Position numbers and translations under genes: made by a program. 52,500 bases of DNA from Candidatus Electrothrix aarhusensis (GTDB lineage Bacteria; Desulfobacterota; Desulfobulbia; Desulfobulbales; Desulfobulbaceae): positions 1-52,500 of the forward strand of contig MTKO01000052.1 of assembly GCA_004028505.1 (NCBI GenBank), in the 5' to 3' direction. Of this stretch, positions 8,784 to 17,694 are shown piece after piece (the first letter of the stretch is position 1; each line of letters starts with the position of its first letter). The notes under the pieces were generated by a model, which was not told the DNA's origin, searched no databases, and saw nothing but the letters and a program-made list of their open reading frames with translations.

Positions 8784-10355
8784 ATGAAAATTTCAGTCAT
8801 TGGATCCGGCTATTGGGGAAAGAATTTAGTGCGCAATTTTCATGCGTTAAATGCGCTCCATAGTATTTGTGACAGCAATCCCGATACGCTGGCGTCTTTT
8901 AAAAAGGATTACCCAGAGGTCGAACTCTGTGTCTCCTTTTCCGAGGTGATCAATAATCCCGATATAACCGGTGTTGCAATTTCTACACCTGCTGTGACGC
9001 ACGCAACATTGGCGAAAGAAGCCTTGCTTGCAGGAAAAGATGTTTATGTTGAAAAACCGCTCTGTCTATCTGAGAAAGATGGGAGAGAGTTGAACAGGAT
9101 AGCCAAAGAAGAAGGTCGGATTTTAATGATCGGCCATCTTTTGTGGTACCATCCACTGGTTCTCAAGTTAAAAGAGTTGATAGATGCTGGAGAGCTTGGC
9201 AGGATTCAGTACATCTATTCCAATCGACTCAATCTCGGTAAACTTCGGCGGGAAGAAAATGTTCTCTGGTCCTTTGCTCCCCATGATATTTCTGTTATTT
9301 TAGGACTCACCGGAGAAATGCCGACAACAGTCTGTGCCCAGGGAGGAAACTTTCTCCATCAACAGATCGCTGATACCACGGTCACCTTATTGAACTTCCC
9401 GTCAGGGACGCGAGCCCATATTTTTGTTTCTTGGCTGCATCCATTTAAAGAGCAGATGTTAGTGGTTGTTGGCGATAAGCAAATGGCCGTGTTTAATGAT
9501 ACAGCTCCGTGGGAAGAAAAATTGCAGCTTTACCCGCATACTGTCAAATGGGAGGGGAATGTTCCCGTAGCAGATCGGGCTGAAGCTGTCATGGTGCATG
9601 CTGAACAGGAGGAGCCTTTGCGTGCAGAGTGCGCCCATTTTCTTGACTGTATAGCGAAGCGAAGCCGACCGAGAACAGATGGTGAAGAGGGGCTGAGGGT
9701 TCTTACCGTACTGAATTGTTGTCAGGAGTCGCTGGAAAAAGGAAACACTGCTTTGGTACCGGTTACCGGATCAAATACGAGCTTTGATATCCACGAAACT
9801 GCCAAGGTTGACGATAACGTTCAGATCGGGGCAGGTACAAAAGTTTGGCATTTTTCTCATATACTCTCAGGAAGTATAATTGGAGACTCCTGTTCTGTCG
9901 GTCAAAATGTTGTTATCGGGCCAGACGTACGGATCGGGTCAGGGTGCAAAATTCAAAATAACGTTTCTGTCTATAAGGGAGTAGAGCTGGAGGATGATGT
10001 CTTTTGCGGTCCCTCTATGGTGTTCACTAATGTTTTGAATCCTCGTTCTGCTGTTTCCAGAAAAAAAGAATTTAGAAAAACCCTTGTTCGTAAAGGGGCA
10101 ACTATTGGTGCCAATGCAACCATAGTCTGTGGCGTTGAAATCGGTGAATCTGCCTTTATCGGTGCAGGAGCTGTTGTTACTCACGACGTTCCGGCATTTG
10201 CTTTGATGACGGGTAATCCGGCAAAACAAACCGGGTGGATGAGCAGGCATGGGGAAAAGTTAGGACTCCCGCTGCAAGGAGAAGGGGAGGATTTCTGTCC
10301 CCATACTTGTGAAAAGTATGTTTTGAAAGATGGTAAGGTTTCTATATCGCAATGA
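8784..10355 (+). CDS. Gfo/Idh/MocA dehydrogenase fused to hexapeptide N-acetyltransferase
   Basis: The protein is 523 aa with two domains. Residues 1-325 are a Gfo/Idh/MocA NAD(P)-dependent oxidoreductase: Rossmann motif VIGSGYWG at 5-12, EKP motif at 90-92, and HDIS in the catalytic helix region. Residues 334-523 are a left-handed beta-helix acyltransferase with repeated hexapeptides ([28 protein letters not shown]) ending in GNPAKQTG. These correspond to WlbA/WbpB (3-dehydrogenase) and WlbB/WbpD (3-N-acetyltransferase), which flank an aminotransferase step in making UDP-2,3-diacetamido sugars. The aminotransferase itself is not in this window. The ATG has AAGGAAA upstream. The fusion probably lets two steps of one pathway be expressed together. 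Exact substrate is inferred. Confidence 0.85.
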   Translation: MKISVIGSGYWGKNLVRNFHALNALHSICDSNPDTLASFKKDYPEVELCVSFSEVINNPDITGVAISTPAVTHATLAKEALLAGKDVYVEKPLCLSEKDGRELNRIAKEEGRILMIGHLLWYHPLVLKLKELIDAGELGRIQYIYSNRLNLGKLRREENVLWSFAPHDISVILGLTGEMPTTVCAQGGNFLHQQIADTTVTLLNFPSGTRAHIFVSWLHPFKEQMLVVVGDKQMAVFNDTAPWEEKLQLYPHTVKWEGNVPVADRAEAVMVHAEQEEPLRAECAHFLDCIAKRSRPRTDGEEGLRVLTVLNCCQESLEKGNTALVPVTGSNTSFDIHETAKVDDNVQIGAGTKVWHFSHILSGSIIGDSCSVGQNVVIGPDVRIGSGCKIQNNVSVYKGVELEDDVFCGPSMVFTNVLNPRSAVSRKKEFRKTLVRKGATIGANATIVCGVEIGESAFIGAGAVVTHDVPAFALMTGNPAKQTGWMSRHGEKLGLPLQGEGEDFCPHTCEKYVLKDGKVSISQ

Positions 10356-10464
10356 ATTGAGCGTTCTGAAATCTCTGTATATAGAATATAATCAGTGTGA
10401 TAACGTGGATTCGTAACACGAGTAAGGAAGGAAAGAGTTACCAGGACGTATTTTTGAAATACTT

Positions 10465-10580
10465 GTAACTACTCAGAAGCTTGGCAGAAGATATTAGTCG
10501 GCCCATAAAGGGCATACAAAAAAAGGCCGCTTTCATCATTTCTCTGAAAGCGACCTTTTTTTATTAGGCTGAGTAGTTAC
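10465..10580. repeat. 12-bp inverted repeats enclosing a terminator
   Basis: GTAACTACTCAG at 10465-10476 is exactly complementary to CTGAGTAGTTAC at 10569-10580, enclosing the terminator hairpin. I see no flanking duplication. It could be a small mobile palindromic cassette or an outer stem around the terminator. I found no second copy in the window. Confidence 0.5.
10518..10562. terminator. Bidirectional rho-independent terminator
   Basis: An A7 run, a stem GGCCGCTTTCA (10525-10535) against TGAAAGCGACC (10545-10555) with one C-A mismatch and a 9-nt loop, and then a T7 run. It lies between the convergent fusion gene (+) and the PEP-CTERM gene (-) and can terminate both. Confidence 0.85.
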
Positions 10581-10625
10581 GTGTCTTTTTGGGAGTGCTC
10601 CCACCCCAGCTTTGCCGAATATTCT

Positions 10626-11343
10626 CTAGCTCTTCGTAGCAGGTGTGTTTTTTTTGTTATGTCGACGTAAGCCGGTCAGGCCAAACAGCCCGAACCCTAT
10701 CAAAAAGAGACTCGTGGGTTCCGGTACTGAACTCGTTTGGGGCTGGGGCGGTACATGGCCAACGCCAACTCCAAAATTGACTGTGTCGAGAAAATTGCCG
10801 TAGCTGTTGTTACCACCGCTGGACTCGACTGCCGTGTACGCGAAGCGGATTTTGTTGCCCGAGGCCAGGATTTCTGCGTCACCTTCGTTTGTGTATAAAA
10901 CCCATGCATCATTTCCGGTTGAGTATTGTTTGGAAAATAACTTAGTGTCGTCAGAGCCTCCGTAGACATTATCGTTCCCCAAGTCTGTAATGGTCAAGAG
11001 CAGGGTGTCCATACCATCACGACCTCGGTGGGCAAATTCAAAGCCTAGCTGCATGCCAGCCGCGATAGTATCTGTATCCTGGAAGAGAGTGCCGTCTATG
11101 TAAGCGTTGAGTTCAGCGTGCTGGTTTCCTTCATATGATGTTACGCCATTAAAGCTATTAGACCATATTTCAAAATTATTATCCGTTGTTTGCCAGCCTG
11201 GAATTGATTCTGGTGTATGCCAGTTTGTGTCAGAGTATGCCGGATCCTCAAAGCTGCCGTTTATAAACGTGGCTTGTGCATTGTTGTTGTTTGACAGCAT
11301 TGTTATTACGCATAGACCAGTAGCTATGCATAATTTTTTTCAT
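10626..11343 (-). CDS. PEP-CTERM exported protein, start frameshifted
   Basis: The C-terminus carries a PEP-CTERM sorting signal: VPEPTSLFLIGFG, a transmembrane helix, then an Arg/Lys-rich tail (LRRHNKK). Such proteins are exported and processed by an exosortase in exopolysaccharide-producing bacteria. The uninterrupted frame from the ATG at 11300 begins MLSNNNNAQA and lacks a signal peptide. Just upstream, a GGGGGG ribosome-binding site precedes an ATG at 11343 followed by seven A. With six A the frame becomes MKKLCIATGLCVITML, a textbook signal peptide ending NNAQA, joined in frame to the rest (717 nt, 238 aa). So the start carries a one-base insertion. The mature part resembles a beta-sandwich carbohydrate-binding-like domain; function unknown. 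A riboswitch-like leader lies directly upstream. Confidence 0.8.
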
Positions 11344-11365
11344 TTTCAACCCCCCAATAAATTTT

Positions 11366-11445
11366 AAAAAGCAGGCGGCTTGGCTATCTCTCGATTGAGA
11401 CCCAAAGCTTTCCGGCACCGCCTCACGACGGTTGTGGCTTTATCA
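11366..11445 (-). promoter_or_regulatory. GEMM-like (c-di-GMP-type) riboswitch candidate
   Basis: On the minus strand the leader of the PEP-CTERM gene can fold as follows. An outer helix is AAAGC (11441-11437) with GCUUU (11372-11368). A stem CCGUC (11431-11427) and GGCGG (11422-11418) is capped by a GUGA GNRA tetraloop. A GGAAAGC junction is followed by GGGUCUC-AAUC-GAGAGAUAGCC (11403-11382). The GNRA-capped stem, the AAAGC junction, and the GGGUCUC/GAGAUAGCC arm in this order match my recollection of the GEMM (c-di-GMP-I) consensus. It ends about 12 nt before the GGGGGG ribosome-binding site, suggesting translational control. No covariance search was run; ligand identity is not established. 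Confidence 0.55.
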
Positions 11446-11447
11446 AC

Positions 11448-11993
11448 TTTCCAATTGGAAAGTAATGCACCTGCAAGATAACTTAGAGCATCTGAGTGTC
11501 AATGCTCTTATAAACTAGCAACAGTACAAATTGGATATAATTTACTTTACATAAGTTCTATTTTTTGTACAATGATGAAAAAATGATTATAAAAGGGGGA
11601 GGGATGTACCCACAGGCTAGGTTATGTGGCCTATTTTTTGTTACTTTATTTATGTTTGAATTTGTTAAGTATTTACGAATAAGATTGATATCTCAGTTCG
11701 CAATGAGTCGGTAATTAACTTTTAACTTTGTAATTAAAGTACCTTATGGTGAGATGTTTTTTTGAGCAATAAAAAAAATTTAAAACGGTTAATCTCTCGC
11801 CGGTACCTAATGTGAAAAAATTGACCGAACTCTTGAGTTGGATTGAATGAGTAATTTTCGTTTATGCAAGCTGGTTGGGCTGAGGGGAAATGCTATCTGT
11901 TTCGCCCTTGATTCCCGCATAAAGTTATTTGTTGCAATTTGGTTCAGACTGTGTTTTAAAATTTGAGCTTTCAAAGATTTTTAAAAGTTAAAA
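11448..11993. other. Divergent AT-rich intergenic region
   Basis: This region separates the minus-strand PEP-CTERM leader from the plus-strand regulator. On the minus strand TTGACA lies at 11502-11497, inside a hairpin AGAGCAT/ATGCTCT (11485-11508), which may be a promoter or operator for the riboswitch transcript. GTACAAA (11524-11530) and TTTGTAC (11564-11570) form another inverted repeat. The right half is AT-rich with no gene; it presumably holds the promoter of the polysaccharide cluster, but I cannot name a precise site. Confidence 0.35.
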
Positions 11994-12509
11994 ATGGATA
12001 CAGCGAAAAATATTGAAGTAGCCCGAAAGAACCTAGTAGAGACGGGCGGAAGAACCAGTCAGGAACTGGGTCTTGGTCGTATTGTCGGTCAGGTACTGGT
12101 GCATCTTTACCTCCAGCCGAATGAATGCTCGCTGGATGTTTTGGAGCAGGAGCTTGGCTTGAGTAAAGCATCTGTCAGCGTTGCAGCCCGACAGCTTGAG
12201 GCATTGGGCTTGATACAGCGAGTTTGGATTAAGGGTGAGCGAAAAAAATATTATCGGAGCGCGGAAAATATCGCTAGTGCCCTGCAGCAGGGCTTGCTAG
12301 CGATGTTTCGTCATAAAGTGCAACACTTCGGTGGAGAACTTGAAAAGAGCATGAATCTGCTGGAGTTTGAACCTGTGTCGGCAGTAGAACAAGAGGAATT
12401 TAGCTTCATACGGCAAAGGATTCAGCGGGCCAAAAAACTCCAAGAGCGTCTTAGTTCCATATTGGGAAACCCTCTGGTTCGCCTGCTCGCAAAGATGAAC
12501 AATAGCTGA
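11994..12509 (+). CDS. GbsR/MarR-like winged-helix regulator
   Basis: The product is 171 aa. Residues about 20-85 form a winged helix-turn-helix (GRIVGQVLVHLYLQPNECS, then VLEQELGLSKASVSVAARQL with a recognition helix, and the wing GLIQRVWIKGERKKYY). The pattern fits the GbsR/MarR type that senses small molecules or controls envelope genes. The remaining helices (100-165) would dimerise. It is the first plus-strand gene ahead of the exporter genes, 52 bp upstream of the permease, so it is probably the local regulator of the polysaccharide operon. The ligand is unknown. The ribosome-binding site is poor. Confidence 0.8.
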   Translation: MDTAKNIEVARKNLVETGGRTSQELGLGRIVGQVLVHLYLQPNECSLDVLEQELGLSKASVSVAARQLEALGLIQRVWIKGERKKYYRSAENIASALQQGLLAMFRHKVQHFGGELEKSMNLLEFEPVSAVEQEEFSFIRQRIQRAKKLQERLSSILGNPLVRLLAKMNNS

Positions 12510-12561
12510 CAGATTTTTCTGATCGGTTTCAGTACGTAATAAAGGTACGCAGAGAGACAGT

Positions 12562-13410
12562 ATGAGTAATGAGCAGCAATGGGATTTGGTGATTAAGCCG
12601 AAAACAGGATGGTTTGATATCCATCTTGGAGAACTTTGGCGTTACCGGGATCTGATCGGCATGTTTGTGAAGCGTGATTTTGTCACGATGTATAAACAGA
12701 CAATCTTGGGGCCTCTGTGGTTTATTATCCAGCCGCTTTTTACCACTCTGGTTTTTACCATAATTTTCGGCAAGGTGGCGAAGATTCCCACAGACGGTAT
12801 ACCTCCCTTTCTTTTTTACCTGTCCGGTAATGTTGCTTGGGGATATTTTGCAACCTGCCTTGGCAGAACTTCGGACACCTTTAACAGTAATGCGGGAATA
12901 TTTGGAAAGGTTTATTTTCCGAGATTGACCGTTCCGCTTTCTTCTGTTATTTCAGGATTGTTACAATTCAGTATTCAACTTTTTCTTTTTTTGGGATTTT
13001 ATTTTTATTTTATGCTCAAGGGGACGCCTCTTTTGCCAAAATTCTGGATTGTCGCGCTTCCTGTGCTTCTGTTACAGATGGCTCTCCTCGGTTTCGGGAT
13101 GGGGGTATTGGTGTCATCCATGACCACAAAATACAAGGACCTGCGTTTTGCCATGGGATTTGTCATCCAGCTTTGGATGTATGCCACGCCCATTGTGTAT
13201 CCGTTGACTCTGGTTCCAGACTGGCTGAGGCCTTGGTACGTTCTCAATCCTATGGTTTCAGTCGTCGAATGTTTTCGCTATGCCTTTTTAGGTTCAGGAG
13301 CGATTGAATGGAGGTATGTTGCCTCAGGTTGGCTGGTGACCCTCCTAATTCTGTTTACCGGAATTATCCTGTTCAGTCGCATTGAAAAGACCTTTATGGA
13401 TACCGTGTAG
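12562..13410 (+). CDS. wzm: ABC-2 polysaccharide export permease (Wzm-like)
   Basis: The product is 282 aa, with about six membrane helices, the standard size for Wzm/TagG/KpsM-type permeases. The N-terminal cytosolic segment (YRDLIGMFVKRDFVTMYKQT) and LGPLWFIIQPL motif are characteristic of O-antigen and teichoic-acid exporters. It moves a lipid-linked glycan across the inner membrane with the Wzt ATPase encoded next. The downstream gene begins 62 bp later. Intact, with a ribosome-binding site GAGAGA before the ATG. Confidence 0.92.
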   Translation: MSNEQQWDLVIKPKTGWFDIHLGELWRYRDLIGMFVKRDFVTMYKQTILGPLWFIIQPLFTTLVFTIIFGKVAKIPTDGIPPFLFYLSGNVAWGYFATCLGRTSDTFNSNAGIFGKVYFPRLTVPLSSVISGLLQFSIQLFLFLGFYFYFMLKGTPLLPKFWIVALPVLLLQMALLGFGMGVLVSSMTTKYKDLRFAMGFVIQLWMYATPIVYPLTLVPDWLRPWYVLNPMVSVVECFRYAFLGSGAIEWRYVASGWLVTLLILFTGIILFSRIEKTFMDTV

Positions 13411-13472
13411 TCGATGTCTCTTATCAGTAGATTACTGATACAATCGAATTTGATCCTAAAAAAACTTCCTTT

Positions 13473-13817
13473 ATGTCCACAGTAATAAAAATAGATAATC
13501 TTTGGAAAGAATACCGTCTTGGCGTTATCGGTCATGGTACCCTGACGCGTGATCTCCAGTCGTGGTGGGCTAGGGTGCGCGGCAAGGAAGATCCTAACTC
13601 TCAGCTTGTGCCTATGCTGGCAGGGCAGGAAAACCAGATCGAAGGTGATCATTTTTGGGCGTTGCGAGATATTAACCTAGAAGTCAAAAAGGGCGAAATT
13701 CTCGGGATTATCGGAAAGAACGGGGCTGGCAAATCAACCCTTTTAAAAATACTTTCCCGCGTAACAGCTCCAACTAAAGGAAATATTAAAATTAAAGGCA
13801 GGCTAGCCAGCTATTAG
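13473..13817 (+). pseudogene. wzt: Wzt-like export ATPase, N-terminal fragment
   Basis: This fragment encodes the first half of the ATP-binding subunit paired with the upstream permease. Walker A GKNGAGKST is at residues 81-89. The frame runs into TAG right after GRLAS, where the family continues with LLEVGTGFHPELTG. That continuation is present one base out of frame (TTA GAG GTG GGT), so a single base is missing near 13812. The rest is the next feature. Rejoined, the gene runs 13473-14761, about 430 aa, the normal size for Wzt with a C-terminal glycan-binding domain. The break may be an assembly error. Confidence 0.85.
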
Positions 13818-13819
13818 AG

Positions 13820-14761
13820 GTGGGTACAGGTTTTCATCCTGAACTCACAGGACGACAGAATATTTTTATTAATGGCGCAGTACTTGGTATGTCCAAAGGT
13901 GAGGTGAATAAAAAACTGGATGAGATTATTGAGTTTTCAGGTATTGAGGGCTTTATAGATACTCCTGTAAAACGTTATTCATCCGGTATGTATGTTCGCC
14001 TAGCTTTTTCGGTCGCAGCTCATCTTGAACCTGAGATTTTAATTCTTGATGAGGTGTTGGCTGTCGGTGATGCGGAGTTCCAAAAGAAATGTTTGGGCAA
14101 AATGGGGGAAGTGAGCAACGCGGGGAGAACGGTGCTGTTCGTCAGTCATAATATAATTGCAGTTAGAAATTTGTGCTCCCAGATAGCTTGGTTAAAAGGA
14201 GGAACGGTCTATCGAGTAGGTGAAACAATGCCTGTTACTGAAGAATATCTTCGTCAAAGTGTGAGGGCTGAGTCGTATGATGATATACCACGGCTTGTAA
14301 AAATACTGCCAGATGACCCCGCATTTAAATTACTAGGCCTGTCTATTCATCAGGAGGGTAAAGAAGGGAATATTGTCGTTAATGGGAGGCCGGTTAATAT
14401 TGAGTTACGATATAAAGTGTTGCAGGATACTATAGGGTTACGTGTGTATTTTGATTTGCTGGATGATGAAGGTACGCTTTTGATACGCAGCTTTCATGAT
14501 GATGATGTAGACGCTGTGCCGACTCTGGTCACAGGTGAATATATTTCCTCGGCAATCATCCCTGCGAACTTATTGGCTCCCCGAAGATATAACCTCTGTG
14601 TTCGTGGGTCAATTTATAATGTTCGAACCTGCACAGGCGATGGCATAACTATTCCGCTAAATGTTGAAGCAAGCAGTCGCGTGAATCGAGGCTATTCTCA
14701 GGATACAGTCCGCTCTAAACTGCAACCGATTATATCTTGGCAAACAAGTATTTCTTTTTAA
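13820..14761 (+). pseudogene. wzt: Wzt-like export ATPase, C-terminal fragment
   Basis: This continues the ATPase after a one-base deletion. It has the signature motif YSSGM (53-57 of this fragment), Walker B with ILDEVLAVGD (75-84) and an H-loop FVSHN. Residues about 170-313 form a beta-rich extra domain of the Wzt C-terminal type, which in ABC-exported O antigens binds the non-reducing end of the finished chain and sets export specificity. That domain suggests the glycan carries a terminal modification, consistent with the methyltransferases and sulfotransferases in the cluster. The in-frame GTG at 13820 is not a likely true start. Confidence 0.85.
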
Positions 14762-14780
14762 TAATGTGAACAGGATCGAC

Positions 14781-15548
14781 ATGATGCCAATGGATATTAT
14801 TCACCAATTTTCTCTAAAATTAAAAGAGTTGCTGTTTGATGCTAAAGGTACCTGTTCTGATGGACTGGAGAATTGCAGGAGAGAAATTTGTGTTCTAGAT
14901 GATTATAATGAGCTGAAAAAAGTTTTTGGCTGGGAACTTGATCCCATAATTGATGATCAAGACTTGTTGAAATATCGGTTTGCAGAAGATGTTAATAATC
15001 GACGTCTCAGAGATTTTGAAAGTATTGCTACGGTAGTAAAGAATGTTGCTCCCGAGATTTGTTTAGATATTGGCACAGGGTCTGGAAGTGTAGCGGCACT
15101 GATGTCAATAAATGCACCTGATGCTGAAGTTAATACTGTAAATATACCACCGGAAGAGTTTGAAGATGGCGGTACACTGACTACAATTAAGTTAAAACGA
15201 GATGAGATAGGAAGCTATTATAAAAGAAGAGGTCTAGCTGGTATTAATCAGATTTTTGCAAACACAAAAAACTGGAATCCTAATTTTAAAAAAATTGACG
15301 TTGCGTTTATTGACGGGAGCCATGATATAGAATTTGTTGTTAATGATACTATGAAAATTATTAAGAGCATGCCTCCTGGTTCTTTTATATTGTGGCATGA
15401 TTTTAATTTATCACTTGTCAATAACTATCATTGGATCAAAAGTGTGTGTTTAGGTGTTGAGCAACTCTATAGAAATGGGGTGATTAAAGGACGTATTTTT
15501 TCGATAAAGAATTCATGGATAGGCATTTATCAAGTCCCCTCCTTGTAA
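14781..15548 (+). CDS. Class I SAM-dependent methyltransferase
   Basis: I start at the ATG at 14781 (about 255 aa), 4-8 nt after AGGA; a GTG at 14766 is also in frame. Motif I is CLDIGTGSGSVAAL, followed by an acidic strand region, and later FIDGSHDIEFVVND and PGSFILWHDFN. That H/D-rich pattern belongs to the Methyltransf_24/CmcI-like group acting on sugars or small molecules. The gene follows the ATPase fragment immediately, so it likely modifies the exported glycan, possibly as chain terminator. The acceptor is unknown. Confidence 0.8.
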   Translation: MMPMDIIHQFSLKLKELLFDAKGTCSDGLENCRREICVLDDYNELKKVFGWELDPIIDDQDLLKYRFAEDVNNRRLRDFESIATVVKNVAPEICLDIGTGSGSVAALMSINAPDAEVNTVNIPPEEFEDGGTLTTIKLKRDEIGSYYKRRGLAGINQIFANTKNWNPNFKKIDVAFIDGSHDIEFVVNDTMKIIKSMPPGSFILWHDFNLSLVNNYHWIKSVCLGVEQLYRNGVIKGRIFSIKNSWIGIYQVPSL

Positions 15549-15578
15549 AGGTTTGAGAAAAAACAGGTCAAGTGCAAA

Positions 15579-16541
15579 ATGTCTAATAGTAAACTGCGGC
15601 TAGGGTTAATATTGCAGCCAGACTTTTATATTCTGGAAAAAAGCGTTTGTGCAATAACCAATCCTTTGATCCGCGCTCTGACGAAACGATTTCAGACAAC
15701 ATTAATTTATAACCAGGAAACTTATGATCAGCACTGCCAACACGTTGACTTTCTCCTTTCTTTGGAACCAAAATGGGCAGCACCAGTTTTGGATTGGCAG
15801 CGTGTAGGGCGGTTCAGAAAGAAGCTCCCCGCTTGTCCCTGTTACGTAATGATGAGTGATCCTCATAGTGAACAGTGGCGGGAATCTTACTTTTTAACGA
15901 ATAATCTTGATTATATTTTGGCGTTATATTATGCGCCAACCTGTTATCATTTCAAGAAAACACCCCTGGATCGGATTTGTCATTATCCCTGGGCAATCCC
16001 GGATGAATGGGTTTCTACGTCAAGAATTGAATACCGTGGCCAGAAAGAAGTGACTATCTTTGGTGCATCTGGAAGCAATGCATATAGTACGAGAAACTGG
16101 TGCCGTAAGCAGAAGGGAGTGAAGTCATTTGCATTCAGTGGTGTGGAAAACAAAGAAATGTCTGATTCGGATTTTTTTCAGTGGCTAGCCAGTTTTGATG
16201 CTGTTGTCGCTGCTGGTTCAGAGGATAAAAAATATGGCCTGACAACACCTAAATATTTTGAAACCATGGCGGTTGGTTCTTTATTATTTGCCCAGAAAAC
16301 AGATGATCTTGAACGGTTAGGGCTCAAAGACAATGATAACTGTATAGTCTTTTCCGAAGAGAATTTTTTAAAGCGGCTTAATGAGTATCTAACTGACCCT
16401 GGAAATCAGCAATGGCTGCAAATACGGTCTTTAGGGAGGGCGTTAATTGAAAGAAAACACACTATTAATATTCGTCTGGATTCTTTGGAGACGCATGTAA
16501 GGCAATGGCATTCAGGAGAACTCGGTGCAAAAAGATCTTAG
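15579..16541 (+). CDS. CgeB-like GT-B glycosyltransferase
   Basis: The product is 320 aa. The C-terminal half has the Glyco_trans_1_2/CgeB pattern: FGASGSNAYSTR, then FDAVVAAGSEDKKYGLTTPKY in part, FETMAVGSLLFAQ, and a late helix region. This is a retaining GT-B fold domain using a nucleotide sugar in the cytoplasm. The N-terminal half is short and divergent. It overlaps the next gene by 17 bp. The donor and acceptor cannot be inferred from sequence. Intact. Confidence 0.75.
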   Translation: MSNSKLRLGLILQPDFYILEKSVCAITNPLIRALTKRFQTTLIYNQETYDQHCQHVDFLLSLEPKWAAPVLDWQRVGRFRKKLPACPCYVMMSDPHSEQWRESYFLTNNLDYILALYYAPTCYHFKKTPLDRICHYPWAIPDEWVSTSRIEYRGQKEVTIFGASGSNAYSTRNWCRKQKGVKSFAFSGVENKEMSDSDFFQWLASFDAVVAAGSEDKKYGLTTPKYFETMAVGSLLFAQKTDDLERLGLKDNDNCIVFSEENFLKRLNEYLTDPGNQQWLQIRSLGRALIERKHTINIRLDSLETHVRQWHSGELGAKRS

Positions 16542-16869
16542 GTTAACGGATCAAATATACTGGCAAGATCAGCAACCAAAGACGATTATCTTACCAAAGG
16601 GTGGTAGAAGGCCGTCGTGGTACAGACATATTGAACGCTATCTACAGCCTTCAACAGAGTGTTCATGTTTGGAAATAGGTGTAGTGCCGGGCGCAACACT
16701 GTTATTTATCGCAAAGCAGTTAGGGTATGCTTGCACAGGAATTGATTTTTTTGATTCGGTGAACAGCTTGGCTGGAGCGTTTGCTGAGCAAGAGGTGAAA
16801 TCGAAATTCAGGTGCTCGCCCGCTAATACTTTGATTACGAAAAATTGGCGACAAATTAATAGGTTGTAA
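16525..16869 (+). pseudogene. Truncated SAM methyltransferase
   Basis: The product is 114 aa from GTG 16525, inside the end of the upstream glycosyltransferase. Residues 36-75 contain a methyltransferase motif I region (CLEIGVVPGATLLFIAKQL and GIDFF), but no later motifs follow. After ANTLITKNWRQINRL the frame stops, and none of the other frames restores a family sequence before the next gene at 16907. The usual GxGxG is changed to GVVPGA. The gene therefore looks like a remnant with its catalytic C-terminus lost, possibly by deletion fused close to the next gene. Confidence 0.6.
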
Positions 16870-16906
16870 TAATGCTCTCGTATGTGCAAGAGGTTGTTAA
16901 TTCGAC

Positions 16907-17647
16907 ATGTTATCTAAACCAAAATATTACCGGATGAGTACTAAAAATCTGTTAGAAATGAAGAAGGTTCTTTTAAAATTTTTCAGTATTTTATCTTGGC
17001 CTGCAAAGATCGCTGCCAAACGTCAAGCACACTTAGAGCCAAGCCTGCCGTATTTTTCACCAGGTTTTGAATATAAATCAACCTGTCGTATCTTGTGTAA
17101 ACCGCGTGTAAAAGTCGTATCGGGTGCAAGAATATCTGTTGGCGATAATGTTGTATTAAACTCTAATCCAGAAGGGTATCATGCCGGAATGAGTTTTCCG
17201 GTTACCTTGACGGCAGACCGTCAAGATGCTTGCATTACTATTGGCGAATCAAGCCGATTACATGGTTGTTGTATTCATGCATGGTCAACCATCTCAATTG
17301 GCAGGAAATGCTTATTGGCTTCCGGATGTCAGCTGCTTGATGCCCATGGGCATATAAGTGGATTGGAATATGCACGCATAAGGTCACAGGTTGCTGATGA
17401 ACCTATCCCTATAATAATTGGATCATTTTGCTGGATAGGTCTTGGGGTAATAATTATGAAAGGAGTTCAGTTAGGGGAGGGGTGTGTGGTAGCGGCAAAC
17501 TCGGTAGTTATGGCGGGGGATTATCCTCCTTTTAGCCTAATAGCAGGTACGCCTGCCAAGGTAGTTCGAGTTGTTGAAGAGGAAAAGGTTTTTCCAGAAG
17601 ATTATCCCGTTGATATGTTAACGGAAGGTAAGTACTACAAGTACTGA
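16907..17647 (+). CDS. Hexapeptide-repeat acyltransferase
   Basis: The product is 246 aa from ATG 16907; the internal ATG at 16958 (MKKVLLKFFS) is an equally plausible start because the first 17 residues look unlike the family. Residues about 70-225 form a left-handed beta-helix with hexapeptide repeats (ISVGDNVVLN, ITIGESSRLHG, ISIGRKCLLASG, IIIGSFCWIG, LGEGCVVAANSVV) ending AGTPAKVVR. This is the CatB/WbbJ/NodL-like O-acetyltransferase pattern with acetyl-CoA as probable donor. It is likely an acetyltransferase of a sugar in the exported polysaccharide. Confidence 0.85.
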   Translation: MLSKPKYYRMSTKNLLEMKKVLLKFFSILSWPAKIAAKRQAHLEPSLPYFSPGFEYKSTCRILCKPRVKVVSGARISVGDNVVLNSNPEGYHAGMSFPVTLTADRQDACITIGESSRLHGCCIHAWSTISIGRKCLLASGCQLLDAHGHISGLEYARIRSQVADEPIPIIIGSFCWIGLGVIIMKGVQLGEGCVVAANSVVMAGDYPPFSLIAGTPAKVVRVVEEEKVFPEDYPVDMLTEGKYYKY

Positions 17648-17694
17648 ATCTAGATGTGGTAAGAGTTTTTTTGAGGACGTGAAAGGGGTCAGCA

